Below are positions 10,652-22,560 of a stretch of DNA of 64,000 nucleotides, in pieces. The translations under genes were made by a program, and so were the position numbers. The notes under the pieces are model-generated. The model was not told the DNA's origin and searched no databases. It worked only from the letters and a program-made list of their open reading frames with translations. Every line of letters starts with the position of its first letter. The stretch's first letter is position 1. The DNA is from Dermatemys mawii (Eukaryota > Chordata > Testudines > Dermatemydidae), in NCBI GenBank assembly GCA_007922305.1, contig ML677374.1, forward strand, positions 10,233,369 through 10,297,368, read 5' to 3'.

Positions 10652-13600
10652 ATGGAGGAGAAGAGCAAGTTCTGCAAGAATTGGTAAGAAATCCTTTATT
10701 TGCCCAGTGTGATATTTATATCTGAAGGCTGTAGAGGCTCTAGACCAGGGGTTCTCAACCAGAGGTACTATATGTAGAAGCGTTCCAGGGGGTACATCAA
10801 CTCATCTAGACACTAGTCTAGTTTTACAACAGGCTACAGAAAAAACACTAGCAGAGTCCGTACAAACTACAATTTCTTGCAGACAATGACTTGTTTCTAC
10901 TGCTCTATATTCTATACACTGAAATGTAAGTACAGTGTTTATATTCCAGTGGATTTATTTTATAATTCTATGGTAAAATGAGAAAGTCAGGTTCTGTGAT
11001 AGTGCGCTGTGCCAGTTTTTTATTTCTAAGTCAGATTTTGTAAGCAAGGAGTTTTTAAGTGTGTGAAAGTTGGGGGTACACAAGACAAATCACACTCCTG
11101 AACGTGGTACAGTCGTCTGGAATGCCACTTGAGAGCCACTGCTCTAAAGAGCTCCCCCTTAGTCTCTCTCAGCCAGGAGGAAGGCAGGGGCAGGAAAGGC
11201 TGTTGAGGCAGCCAGCAGCAATGAGGTGGAAACAGTTACCTGCTCTGTGTTAAACTTTGCAAAAAAGCTGCCAAGAGTTTATAAACTATATTTGTATTTT
11301 AAAAAGACGCTTCTTCCTTTATCATGGGCAGAGCCTTCCCCACTGGTTACTATCCACATTCTGCTTCTATGTGTACAGACCTAGCAACACAGGAAATGCC
11401 ACACTGGGTCAGACCAGAGGATCCCCTGATTATAGAATAACCAGCCTACAGGGAAAGTTAGTTTTAATGGAATCTGGAATAGGAATCTGTAGCAAGGCAC
11501 CTCCAAACCATGCCAGTGCTTCAGTTTCCTCTCCTGCCTAATGGTGCTTTCCGCCAGCGAAATGACTTAACCCTTTGGCTAAGTTCCCAAAATTTCCCCC
11601 ATCCAGGCTAATCAGTCTCTTCATCCTCCCTGATAGTAGGGTCACTATGGTAGCAGCTTGCAATCAGGGTATGCAAAGGTCTTCCAGGAGCTACATCAAT
11701 TTATCTAGATATTTGCCTAGTTTTACAACAGGCTACAGAAAAAGCATTAGTGAGGTCAGTACAAACTAAAATTTCATACAAGACATTGACTTGTTTATAC
11801 TGCTCTATACACTGAAATGTAAATACAATATTTGTATTTCAGTGGATTTATTTTATAATTGTATGGTAAAAATAAGAAAGTCAGCAATTTTTCCATAATA
11901 GTGTGCTGTGACACAAAATCAGACACAAAAATACAAGTGTAAACAAGTAGTTTTTAAGTGAGATGAAACTTGGGGATACGCAAGACAAATCAGACTCATA
12001 AGAATGTAAGAGCAGTTATAATGGGTCAGACCAAAGGTCCATCTAGCCCAGTATCCTGTCTACCGACAGTGGCCAATGCCAGGTGCCCCAAAGGGAATAA
12101 ACAGAACAGGGAATCATCAAGTGATCCATCCCGTCGCCCATTCCTGGCTTCTGGCGAACAGAGACTAGGACACCATCCCTGCACATCCTGACTAATAGCC
12201 ATTGATGGACCTATCCTCCATGAACTTATCTAGTTCTTTTTTGAACCCTGTTATAGTGTCCTGAAAGGGGTACAGTAATCTGGAAAGGTTGAGAGCCACT
12301 GGCCTAGTGGGAATCCATGCCTATCTTCACACCCTTGGGAACCCTAAGCAAATGACCATAATTGTGACCAAAAATCTATGGAGTAGATCCTCAACTGATG
12401 TACATTGTCCTAGATCCACTGAAGACTAAAGTTCTCCAAATTTGAGGACAGCTAGAACCCACCTCCAAACTTTACAGCTAGAACCCACCTCCAAACTTTT
12501 CAGCTCCCCATCTGAATATAGGGCCTGATTCTCCTTTTGCATCAATTTTACCCCGTGTGACTCAGTTGGAGTTATTCCTGATTCACACATGTGTGAAAGG
12601 AGAATCAGACCCAGATATTTTGGGCCTAAACCCACTGACAGTGCCCGTCCCCTTTAAAGATTTTCATAGTAGAACAGTGCAGCCTCAGTAACGGAGTCCA
12701 AATGACTCAAACAGGGCACAACTATAAATATTCATCTCTAATTTTCAGGGACAAGCCAGTTGAGCTAAAGGAGGTCCAATAACATTCCTTTCCTTCCCCC
12801 TTCCATGCCATACAGTAAACGAGATGTGTCTGCTGCCAATTTCTCTCTCCACGAGGCCCACTGCATGCGGTTTCTCGCTGTCTGTCCAGAATGTGATGAA
12901 CCTATTGCTCTAAAGGAGATGGAGGAGCATCAGGAAGAGGCACATAAGCAGGTGAGAGTTGCTCTATTTCCTGAAATAACAAGAGCTCCCCGTTATGAGC
13001 TATGTTTCATTTTAGCCTGGCCATGCTATTGGATATCAAATAGCAACGAACGACTATAGCTGAAGAACAGAAAATACCCTCTTCTCCCTGCTCACAGCTC
13101 CCGTCCAGCCACATGGAACTTACATGCTCAAGCTGAGGGTCTGTGGCCTAGAACACATGGACCTGACTCCACTTTGTTACGCCTATTATATACTGGTGTA
13201 ACTCCATTGATTTCAATGCATAAAACTAGCCTAGCAGAATGGGGAATCAGGTCCTACTGGAGCCATCTTCAGCAAGTGTAAATCATCATAACTCCACTGA
13301 TGTCAACAGAGCGATGATATCTTACACCAGTTGAGCACCTGTCCCTACATTGATAGGACTATAGACCCCTAACTTCCATTGAAATCAATTAGGACTCTAC
13401 ATAAATTTGTGGCTCTTGTCCTTAGCATTGAACCTGAGGGACTTTCAGGCTTGGATGCCTGAATAAAATGGCCAAATCCTGCATTTGAACAGCCAGATCA
13501 GGATTGTGTTTTCCACTAAATCTTGCAACATAGTTCTGTGCCTGCTGCAAAAACGAAGCTCTCCACCAGTTTTTCATCAAACAGGGTGAAAATAGAGACA

Positions 13601-16600
13601 TCATCCTAGGCAATTAGCCTGAAGCAGAGTTGGCACGAGATGCCACCAGACATCTTTGAACTGTTCCCCCATTATCTATTTCGTATTTTCCTCTAAGCAA
13701 CCTACTAAATCTTTTCCCCCTTCACTTTCAGGTCAGATGTAAACTATGTCACCAAAGCATGCAGAAATACCTGCTGGAGAATCACGAGGTGAGTAGAGCG
13801 ATGTATAATATCAGAATCCTTTTCAGATGATCTCTGACAAGTCACCTTGAGATGCACTGAAGAGGAACAACTGCAAAATAAATATCTTGCCTGCTGAAAT
13901 GTAACAGCCCCTGAGTCAGACAGCGTAAGCATGACAGTTGTTCCTAGTTCAATTTAGCAGAACATTTTACATTTAAATAAGCATGGGGAGCACTATCCCT
14001 TCCCTCTTCTTCCCACGTAGTTCTGCAGGAATTAGCTAGGAGAGTCTATCATCTCTGCACATCTCATGGGGCCCACTGTTTTCATGGACAGTGACACTTC
14101 TGCCCTGCCATCCAAGCTCATGTCTCACAATTCCAGGGAGGTGGCTCTGAAAAATGAGGCCGTTCTAAGCATAGGGATGGCCTGCAAGAAGGTACAGTGC
14201 TGAGGTTGGAGAAGCAGACAGTGGGAATGGTTAGGTATGAAATAAAGATGGAGAAGGTAGCGGGGACATTTTCAGAGCTTGCAGCGATTGCTGCAGCCCA
14301 ATATCCTTATGCTTTGAGCTTTGATTTACCATTTGCAATAATTTCCTCTGCCCACATGCAGTCCAATGAATGTAATGAGCGATCACTGAACTGTACATTC
14401 TGCGAGCTGGAAATGCCCTTCAATAAGCTGCAGCAGCACCTGGAGGCCTGCGGTAGTCGCACTGAGCTCTGTTGGGAGTGTAACAAATACATCATGTACA
14501 AGGACTTGGACAAGCACAAAGACGTTTGTCAGAATGGCAGGAAGCTGTCAAGCAATGGTGAGATGCACTATGAACCCAGTGAGGAGTCTGCTCGTCAAAC
14601 CTTCATTCTCCCACCCTCAGGTATTCAAAATCCCTCACATCACTCCAGAACCTGTTACTTTGGAAATTCCCAGTTATCTGTAATTACTGTATTCACAATT
14701 CTCTAGGACTCTTGATAATTCAGGTTGTCCTGCATAACATGAAAGTCCTCACAAGGGGTTATGGTCTAACCAGCCACAACTAAAGAGCCAATTTCTGCTC
14801 TGAATTACACCCAGAACTGTAAATCCAGAGCAGCTCTGCTGATGTCAGTGGAGTTGCTCAGTGGCACAACTCAGAAACATTGGGCCTTATTTTTGTCTAC
14901 AAGAGGCCTCTGGGAGCCTTGTGTAAATAAGAATCACACCTTTGACTTTTCAGCTAGAGTGACATCTTAGGGCCTGATCAACCATTCCTTATTTCCCCCC
15001 CAATTCCTGATGGCTGTAAGGGCAATTTGGGGTGTGCAAGACCTGGAGGATAGTGCTCTCTCTCAGGCAGGAACCCTAATCCCATTAAACCAATCTGATT
15101 AAGTTGGCACAACAATCCTACTTCCACTGCAAACTGCCAAGAGTGATTGAACAAGCACCTTTGCAAATGCTAGCTAAAGCACAACAAACCCACCCCCTTC
15201 CTGGGGTTTGGCTTAATCTTCAAACTTGACTGCTCTTCAAGCCCACACCCCAGAGCCTCTCTGCCACCTCCCTTATATATAGCAGAGAAGCAAAACCCAC
15301 TTACACCTTTCCCACCAGGTTCAGCACCTGCTAAACTGGTAAGAGTAGTTAGAGTACATGGTGCCAGCCTGCTACAGTGACCTTTAAAAGTAGCATATTT
15401 GAGATCGGCTTTCTTCCTACTGAAGTGTCAACAGCCAGACCCATTACTGAAGTGTTTAAATGGATCATGGTCCTCTGGGGTTGTGGACGGTTTTCTGTTG
15501 GGTAAGAGAAGAGGCCTGACCAGAGGATGATAGGATAAGTGCATGACCATTTGTGAACACTGTCCTTGCTCAGAATCATTGGTAGGCACCACGAAGAACA
15601 ATGGGGGATAGAGAGCAAGAACGTATTCCCTGGGAAATATAAATCCTTTGTGGCAGAGTACGAAGTAGGGATGGGCCTGAGGTGTGAAATGTGGATCCAG
15701 ATCAGATTTCAATCACTCCAAAGTTCAGCAGGGAAGAAAAGTCAGAACCTGAGTTTGTTTGATAGGGGCCAATAGTGAAATCCAGATCCATATCTCCTTA
15801 GGCTCTGGTGCCTTGAAGTTTAGTGCATAGGTGCCGAAGCACCCACGGGAAAAAATGAGTGAGTGCTCTGCACCCACTGGCAGCCAAGCTCCCCTCCCCC
15901 TCCGCTCCTCCTTCCCCCCCAGCATGCTGTATCCCCGGCTCCTTCACCTACCTTCCAGCGTTTCCCACCCAGCCACTGTCAAACAGCTGTTTAGTGGTGT
16001 TAAAATGCTCCAGGGCAGCGGGGAGGAGCAGGAATGTGGCACGCTCAGGTGAGAAGGCGGGGCCGGGGATTTGGAGAAGGAGCTGGAATAGGAGTAGGGA
16101 GGGGCGGAGTAGGAGTGGGGCCTTAGGGGAAGGGTTGGGATGAGGGTGAGGCAGGTCCTCATGGAAAGAGTGGAGTGGGGGCAGAGGAGGTGGAGCGGGG
16201 AGAGAGCATCCACAGGAAACAGAGGAAGTCAGTGCCTAAGGTTCAATGGCGTTTGGATCAGGTGCCTCTAGTATTGGTCAGTGTGACCTGAGTTTGAGGA
16301 GCCTGGGTACGGTATTTTACTGACTCGTGCCAGCTCTGCATATTACCAGTCGATCGCTTTCCCTTTTTCCTCTGAAGGTCTCCATGATAATCTTTGTCAG
16401 CAGTGCAATAAGTGCTTCCCAGATGACCAGTACCTCCAACACCTGGTAAGTGGTTTGGGAGCTAACCCTGAAAAGAGCTTGGGCCTCATTCAAGCCAGGC
16501 CTTTTCTGTTGAAAGCCACATGTTGGATTCGGTAGGACAACATGTTTTGACTGCTCAGTTTGCACAGCCATTGCTATCCCACGGCCAGCTAGCAACAGCT

Positions 16601-19600
16601 ACACAAGCCCTTGGAAACCACAAGCTTGTCTGTTAGCACCAGTCCTTGTTTGGCAGGGCTGCTTCCAGGGCTCTTAGCTGTGACGTTACATGCCCCCTGC
16701 ATCCTTCTCATCCACTGCCTAAGAAGTGGCACATTGAGACAGACTGGTTAATAAAGCCCTGAAGTATGTAGGCCCCAATTCTGTTGCCCTGAGGGGGATC
16801 TCTCTGTTCTGAAAGGGCTGCTACTAACCTTTGCTGCAGAAGCTCCTACTGAGAGCCTCACTTACCATTGGAGCGTCTACCTGGACTCCATCCTCCCCTC
16901 TTTGTAAACCACCTGCAAACACTGACTCCCCCACCCTGGAGGGGACTTTTAGTTGTAGTTTGAAGAACCTTTCTCCCTCCCCACCAGTTTTTAAAACCTC
17001 CATCTTTATTGGCATTTAGTTTCCCATTATGTCATTCTGATGTGTTTAATTCTCTCTTATATTAAACCGCTGTGCAGACTCTACCTTTTCCCAACACCGT
17101 CAAGGGCACTCATCCTTGGTTCACCCTCTGGCGGTTTCCTTTGTTCTCTCGTTATTCTTTCGAACTGTCCTCCACAGAACGAGTGCAGCCCACTCTCCAA
17201 ACTCGCAGAGATTCTCGCCAACCAATCAGTTACAAAATCCCGCCCGCTCCCACCTCCCTCTCCGGTTACGTCTTCCCCCCGTGAGAATGCAGCTGTGGTG
17301 TGGAAGGACGTTCGCCCGAAGCGGAAGGAAAAGGACTTTTCTGCCTCCAGGCCCTCGCTCAAGCCACTGAAGCATAAAAAGTCAGCAGGCCGCCCTGCTT
17401 TCACTCCCACACTGGATCCTGCACTGCCTAAGGCTCTTGAAGACCCCATGACTTACGATGTGTTGGTGACCTGTTCCCAGTGCAATATCCTTCTCCCAGG
17501 TCCGACTCTAAAGAAGCACGAGGTGAGAAATGCTACGTGCCTCATTGGACACTCTTGGGGTGGAGGACAGTGAAGGGTGCTGGGGACAGCTGGACTTTAG
17601 ACAACCTCAGTCTAGAGACCAATGATACTTCATCTCAGTCACACCAGCCTCATCTATTATTCACTACTTATTGAGAGCTGGCAGCCGTACTGCCCTGAAC
17701 TGGGTATGGAGTAGAGAAACAACCAGATCCCATTGTTGTTTACACTCATGTCAATCCAGCAGAACTTCACTACTGTTTAAGCTGAAGGACAATTTTGGTT
17801 CTCAAGAACAAATGGGTATAAATTGGCCATGAATAAATTCAGACTGGAAATTAGAAGAATTTTCTAGCTATCACAGAAGTGAGGTTCCAGAATAACCTTG
17901 CAGTAAGGAGCGTAAACCACCTAACTAGTTTTAAGATGGAGCTTGATAAGCTTATGAATGGGGTTATAGGATGGGCTTGCCAGGGGTAGCAAGGGACTGG
18001 GCTTGATGACCCTGCAGGGCTCTTCCAGTCCGATGTGACTCTGACTTTAGTGGCGTTACTCTGGATTAGCACTACCCGACTCTGTCCTCCACAACATGTT
18101 TTCTGCCTGATTTGGGGGAAGTTACACCAATGTAAAGCTGGTGTAACAAAGTGGAGAATCAGCCCTGAGTATTTAGGACCTAGTCCTGCAGCTGTGACTC
18201 ATGGGTGCAGACTGGCATACATCCATTGAAGTCAATGGGGCTATGCCAACTTTAAATGAACTGAGAATCTGGTCTGGTAAACCACACTGGGCTTGACTCT
18301 CAGATATGCTAAGGGTCTTTCACACTACTGACCACCCGAAGGGGCCTTAAAGGAGGTGCAAACAGCCCCCAAAGAAAGCCCCTGGGCAGAGCCACTGTAG
18401 AGCTTTCATAAGGTTTCTGCACAGCCCTATTCCCATCCCCTGGTGTAAGAGGGGGATCTGCAGTGTGATCAAGCACATGGCTATTGCCTGCTTCCCAGGG
18501 TTCATAAGGGGCCATGGATAAGCTCCTGCATAGCTCCAGAGTACAGGAGTGGAAAAAATGGCTTAAAACGTCCTTTACTCTCCCTCCCATCCCTGCCTCA
18601 AATGCAGAAATGGAGTAACTAAGAGTCAGGCCCCTTGACTCTAGGGTCAGATCCTGCAAGGTACTCATTCTCTTCTTCCCCCTTCACTTCCCAATATGCT
18701 TCCAAATCCACAAATACAGCCTGGGGAATAGGATTAGGGTCATGTTGTAGCAGGGACAGAACTAGCCTCGGGTCTCAAGGCCTGAGGCAGGGCCCAGTTG
18801 TCTCCTAACCAAGTGTAGATACATAAAGGATGCAGGGCGATGTTCTTTTGTATTCATTGTCGTTAATATTCACTTGTTCAGACCAAATGTGTGCGTCTGG
18901 CTTCTTTGCAAAGTCTCAGGAGGAAACCAAAATGGAGTCCTGGAAAGAAAGGTACTATAACATTTCTAAAAATACAGTAGAACTCAGAGACATCTACAGT
19001 TACTAGGTGCTGGGTTAATCAGGGTGATGGGGCATTTCCCATAGCAGGTTCCTCTGAATCACAGGGCAGTTGGGTATTTCAGTGAGGAGAGTGGTATGTA
19101 TACCTGTGCAGTCTCCATGTTTAGAAACCATGCTCTGATCTTCAAGGCCCTCATGCCCTAGTCAAGCTAACTCAATAGGAATACTTGAATTTGATTCTAA
19201 CTGCATTGCAACTGCCCAGAGCTACACGTTAAAGCAGAGGCAGAGAGACTAGAACTTGGGCCTTCCCAACATCTAGTCTTATGTGTTTTCCACTTGAATA
19301 AGCTGCGACAGGTCAATACTGAATTTTATAGCCACTCTTCTGTTGGAGACTTTAAAACAAACATATATCTGCGTTTTCATACCAACTCAGTTACACATAG
19401 GAATTTAAAATCAGCTCCCCACAGTCCTTGTATAAAGTATGAGGTCTTCAGCTGTCCTAGCAGCCAGGATTTTAGGTACTCAAGATGCACGACAACACTG
19501 AGAAACAAGAAGTTTCTAGTAATCACATCTTAATTAAGGGCTTGTGCACCCACCCATGTTATACAATTTTAATTATGCTGTTATAATAAAAACAATACAA

Positions 19601-20355
19601 CCCCACTAGAATGGGCACAATTGTACCAGTCTAAAGATGCTTATACTAGTACAGTTTATTTCTGTATGCAAAGGGGCATAAGCTATAAGGCACCTTTATA
19701 CCAGTATAATAGCATCCACACTAGGGGTTGTACAAGTGTAACTGTACTGCTAAAACCTTAATAATAATTCCCCTGACTGTTATACCCGTGCAAAAGCAAT
19801 GCACAGACCTGGCCTAAGTGATGCTAACTATAAGGACCTTGGGCCTAATCCTGCAGTCCTTACTCAGGACAATCTCCCATTGCTTTGTAAAATATTGTCC
19901 ATAGACAAAAATGCTACCTTACACTTTTAGCCAGAACGATCCTTGTTTTATATCAAGGGGGGAAAAAACAAGAACAAAAATCAATGAAAGAGCATACATT
20001 GTATATCTTTCCTCAGATAGACTACACCAACCTGAACACAAAATGGCTGCCTCTTTCTCTTTCTCTGTAGGCAGCATATTTACACGTTGAAAGGTGCTAT
20101 CCAGCTAAAACAAAGAATGCACCCCAGTGTGAAATTAAATGGAGTTTTGGCTGACTTTGACTAGAAGATAGTACCCTGAAATAATTACGCATTCATTACA
20201 TAGTTTGTATTCACTTTCCTTGTACTTTGGACTGTTCTAATGCACTCAGTGAAAATGGTTCAGGGGAGGTAAGGGCATAAATTCATGGGCTTATCTATTC
20301 ATTGTAAAAAAAAAATACATTGGGTTTTGTTTGTTTTACAGAGGAGCCTTTCTAA
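10652..20355 (+). CDS. XAF1: XIAP-associated factor 1, TRAF-type zinc-finger protein (8 coding exons)
   Basis: In mammals XAF1 antagonises XIAP and acts in interferon-driven apoptosis. Exons: 10652-10683, 12816-12951, 13732-13788, 14362-14620, 16378-16445, 17178-17522, 18882-18951 and tentatively 20342-20355; all have AG/GT borders and the phases close, giving about 326 residues (human 301). The product starts MEEKSKFCKNCKRDVSAANF, closely like human. Cys/His pairs recur through residues 8-150 as TRAF-type fingers, and a last finger near the C terminus (CSQCNILLPG ... KKHETKC) keeps the human H-x3-C spacing. The ATG at 10652 has a strong context (ACCATGG) and matches the mammalian start; an in-frame ATG 12 codons upstream (10616) is possible. 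Exon 4 could also end at 14557, with the same phase. The last exon, adding only EEPF, is the least certain part. No frame break seen. Confidence 0.92.
10746..11141 (+). mobile_element. hAT element, copy 2 of 3
   Basis: The ends are CAGGGGTTCTCAACC and, on the right, a GAGAGCCACTG end. Flanking 8-mers CTCTAGAC and CTCTAAAG match at six of eight, and the left one fits the nTCTAGAn hAT target preference. Interior is collinear with copies 1 and 3, in the same orientation. No transposase; non-autonomous. Confidence 0.8.
11668..12301 (+). mobile_element. hAT element, copy 3 of 3, split by a CR1 piece
   Basis: The interior matches copies 1 and 2, and the right end reads GGTTGAGAGCCACTG. The first 30 or so bases of the left end are missing or unrecognisable. 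A CR1 3' piece (11998-12260) splits the right part: the sequence stops at GACTC and resumes at CTGAAAGG, contiguous in the other copies. Confidence 0.75.
11998..12260 (-). mobile_element. CR1 LINE 3' end, nested in hAT copy 3
   Basis: The plus strand shows the reverse complement of a CR1 3' region: GGGTCAGACCAAAGGTCCAT, CAGTATCCTGTCTACCGACA, then CCATGAACTTATCTAGTTC. The same block is found at 58443 onward, where the CR1 coding region follows. It is 5'-truncated, as is usual for CR1. Confidence 0.8.
12448..12499. repeat. 26-bp direct tandem duplication
   Basis: A unit beginning ACAGCTAGAACCCACCTCC occurs twice head to tail (12448-12473 and 12474-12499) with no difference that I can see. It lies in XAF1 intron 1. 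Confidence 0.85.
12521..12612. mobile_element. Short palindromic MITE
   Basis: GGGCCTGATTCTCCTTT on the left is the inverse of AAAGGAGAATCAGACCC on the right, a 92-bp near-palindrome. The same end sequence recurs at 34243-34323 and in weaker copies across the window. Confidence 0.65.
15825..16245. mobile_element. GC-rich probable DNA-transposon remnant in XAF1 intron 4
   Basis: The segment from GGTGCCGAAGCACCCACGGG to GGATTGC-free, G-rich sequence and an AGTCAGTGCCTAAGG end resembles a dispersed turtle repeat, with a C/T-rich left half and a G/A-rich right half. Terminal repeats are weak (TAGGTGCC against TAGGCACT) and no duplication was found. Confidence 0.35.
17815..18045 (+). mobile_element. 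CR1 LINE 3' fragment in XAF1 intron 6
   Basis: The order of stretches fits the CR1 coding end and 3' region in plus orientation: a GAAGAATTTTCTAGC stretch, GTGAGGTTCCAGAATA, CTAACTAGTTTTAAGATGGA, AGCTTGATAAGCTTATG, then GGCTTGATGACCCTGCAGG near the end. It is truncated and diverged. Confidence 0.65.
19532..19816. mobile_element. Probable palindromic MITE in XAF1 intron 7
   Basis: The left end (TTAAGGGCTTGTGCAC) is roughly inverse to the right end (GTGCAC-like, CTGGCCTAAG). The interior has several self-complementary TACTAGTA/TATACCAGTATA stretches. Ends are diverged; target duplication not seen. Confidence 0.4.
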
Positions 20356-20457
20356 GGCATTCCTGGAAGAAACTGGAACCAGAGATGCCCCACCAGACCC
20401 CAGTCTTCAGTTCAGCGCTAGTAACAGCATTCTAAACACATGGCTTTATACATAGCA

Positions 20458-20463
20458 AATAAA
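20458..20463 (+). terminator. XAF1 polyadenylation signal
   Basis: AATAAA lies about 100 bp after the proposed XAF1 stop in the last exon, which starts after a good acceptor at 20341. It supports that exon as the 3' terminal one. Confidence 0.6.
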
Positions 20464-21959
20464 AGCATCATGCTTCCTACACTAGACTGAGAACAAAGAA
20501 CATTCTCGGACATTTATTCTGAACCAAAGAGGCTCGTTGTCAAGCTTCACCATAAAGCTCTGCACAGCAAGTGCCATCCGTTTGGGCATTAACATGTAGT
20601 CCCTCCTTAGGGAATCACTTGTTCCCTGTGCCCTGCCTGTCACAAGAGCGGAGGTTCAAGGCCCCTCTCAGCTATACTGACGCCTCGTGGCTGAAGGTGG
20701 AGTAACATAACAGAAGTACTTGGCCCACAGTGCTTATACTGAAGCCTTCCAGGTGTTGACTTTCAGCTTCGACCCTAACTTCCCATAGTGATCCACCCCA
20801 CAACTAGACAGGCTGTACTTAGGTCTGCTGGGCTCATTCACAGCCCTCCTCCCCCAGCCACACACCCCTCCGCTCACCAGAGAGCAGCCTGTGCATCGTG
20901 GTCACTTACTGGGGAAAATATTTCCCCTCAAGGAATTTATAAGCACTATTGATTTACTGGGCCAGAGGCTGAGAATCAGCCATTCCCATTGACCTCAGTA
21001 AGAGCTGAGGGCCTCACTGACTCACAGTGTTTGTCCCAGCACAACAAAGGGCTAAAGACTGGTCTCATTGAACTTTATGGGAGCTTAGCCATTGACTGCA
21101 GCACTGTAGCCCACATGGCTAGCCCCGCAATGTGCTGAGCATCCTCATTGGCAGATAAGAGTCTTCAGCCCCTTGTACGACTGAGCCCAAACTGCTTCAC
21201 CATGGACTGATAGAGGCAAATGGTGGAAAAGTAAAATCCCCGGAGCAAGTGGGGGTTGTATAATGAGGCAGATGTTGAACTCTAGTTGAGTGGGAAAAAA
21301 TTAAAATGTTAACTGTGAACAAATCAGGTTATTTCATTAGTACGGTGCTTTCCCTGCACTGAAGTGCTCCTAGTGGTATGTGATCCTAACCTCTGGCTGC
21401 TGGAAGGGGAGTGTAGCAACCAAGTAAAATTGTTTGCAAAGAGCATTCTTGCCCAGTTCATCTGAATCCACTTGACAACGAATGTTGATTTACATTCTTT
21501 GAAGAAGCCGCACTGCCAAGCCCTAATAAGTGACCTGCTACCCTTTGCTTCACATCTCTGATACCTGGATGGTTTGCTGATGAGAGCGTAAATGAACCAA
21601 GTTTGACTATTGAAATGAGACCTACAAGACAGTTCTAGGCAGGATAGGATTTTCCCAGGCTGCCAGCCCTAGCCTAACTCGTTGCTCCCACTGAAGTCAA
21701 CAGCTGACTTTTAAAGATGTCCACCGCTTTTGACAAGCCCATCCTAAATATCTGCTGAACACCTCTACGTTATGGAATATAGATAGCTACACAATTGCTT
21801 TTATGTGAGAACTGGGGTGTAGCTGGGGTATAAGGGCTAACTCACACTCTGTAGCAGTCTTACATTATTTTACATTCCCAGGTTGTTTTACAAGTGTGCA
21901 TAGGATAATAAATTTAGTTTCCCAAAACATAAAAATCATTGTAATGCACAAAAAGCCAT

Positions 21960-22090
21960 AAGATTGTAATGTCTCTGAAGCACAGAGTGTTTATTGTCTG
22001 TGCAGAGCCTATCACAGTGTGGCCCTGATCCTTGACTGGGGTTTGTTCCTCAACGCTACTCCAATAAATTTGTTGTAATAGAAAGATCTG
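21960..22090 (+). repeat. SINE tail fragment
   Basis: The stretch CAGAGCCTATCACAGTGTGG to a CCTTGACTGGGG stretch and an AATAAATTTGTTGTAATA tail matches the 3' half of the MIR-like SINE family seen at 35645-35940 and, inverted, at 46225-46320. Confidence 0.5.
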
Positions 22091-22204
22091 CTAGATCAAT
22101 CTCTTCATTTTTTGTCTGCACAGCACACTGAGGCCTAGATCTGGGGTCTTTGGGTCCTAGACTTTTATTTGCAGTAAATGAATTATAATTGGGTCTGTTT
22201 TGAA

Positions 22205-22560
22205 CCCATAAGAATGGCATAGTGGGTCAGACCAAAGGTCCATCCAGCCCAGTATCCTGTCTACTGACAGTGGCCAAGGCCAGGTGCTCCAGAGTGAGTG
22301 ATCTTGTGCTCCATTCAGGACTAAATTGAGAGTTGCCTCTCCCCTTGTGGTTCTTGTACCAAATGCTCCAAGAAGCATTCATTTAAAGTATCAAGGAATT
22401 TTGTCTCTGCAATTCTTCCTGAGGCGACATGTACCCAGTCAATATGGGGATAATTGAAATCCCCCACTATTACTGAACTAAAAGCAGCCTCAACAGAGAT
22501 CTGCTGTCATTTTCCCCCCCCACAGAAATACTGTTCTAAACAGCCCTCGTCATTAGAATC
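22205..22560 (-). mobile_element. CR1 LINE fragment
   Basis: The plus strand shows the inverted CR1 3' block (GGGTCAGACCAAAGGTCCAT, CAGTATCCTGTCTACTGACA) followed by a TGGGGATAATTGAAATCCCC stretch typical of another part of CR1, so the copy is rearranged or internally deleted. Confidence 0.6.

Larger units (their letters stand above)
10684..12815 (+). other. XAF1 intron 1, filled with repeats
   Basis: The intron holds two hAT copies (10746-11141 and 11668-12301), a CR1 piece nested in the second, a weak CR1-like scrap near 11385-11450, a 26-bp tandem duplication (12448-12499) and a palindromic MITE (12521-12612). The first hAT starts only 62 bp after the splice donor. Confidence 0.75.

Noticed and set aside
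17081..17449. 122-codon minus-strand open frame
   Set aside because: Antisense to XAF1 exon 6, which has matching splice sites and family similarity.
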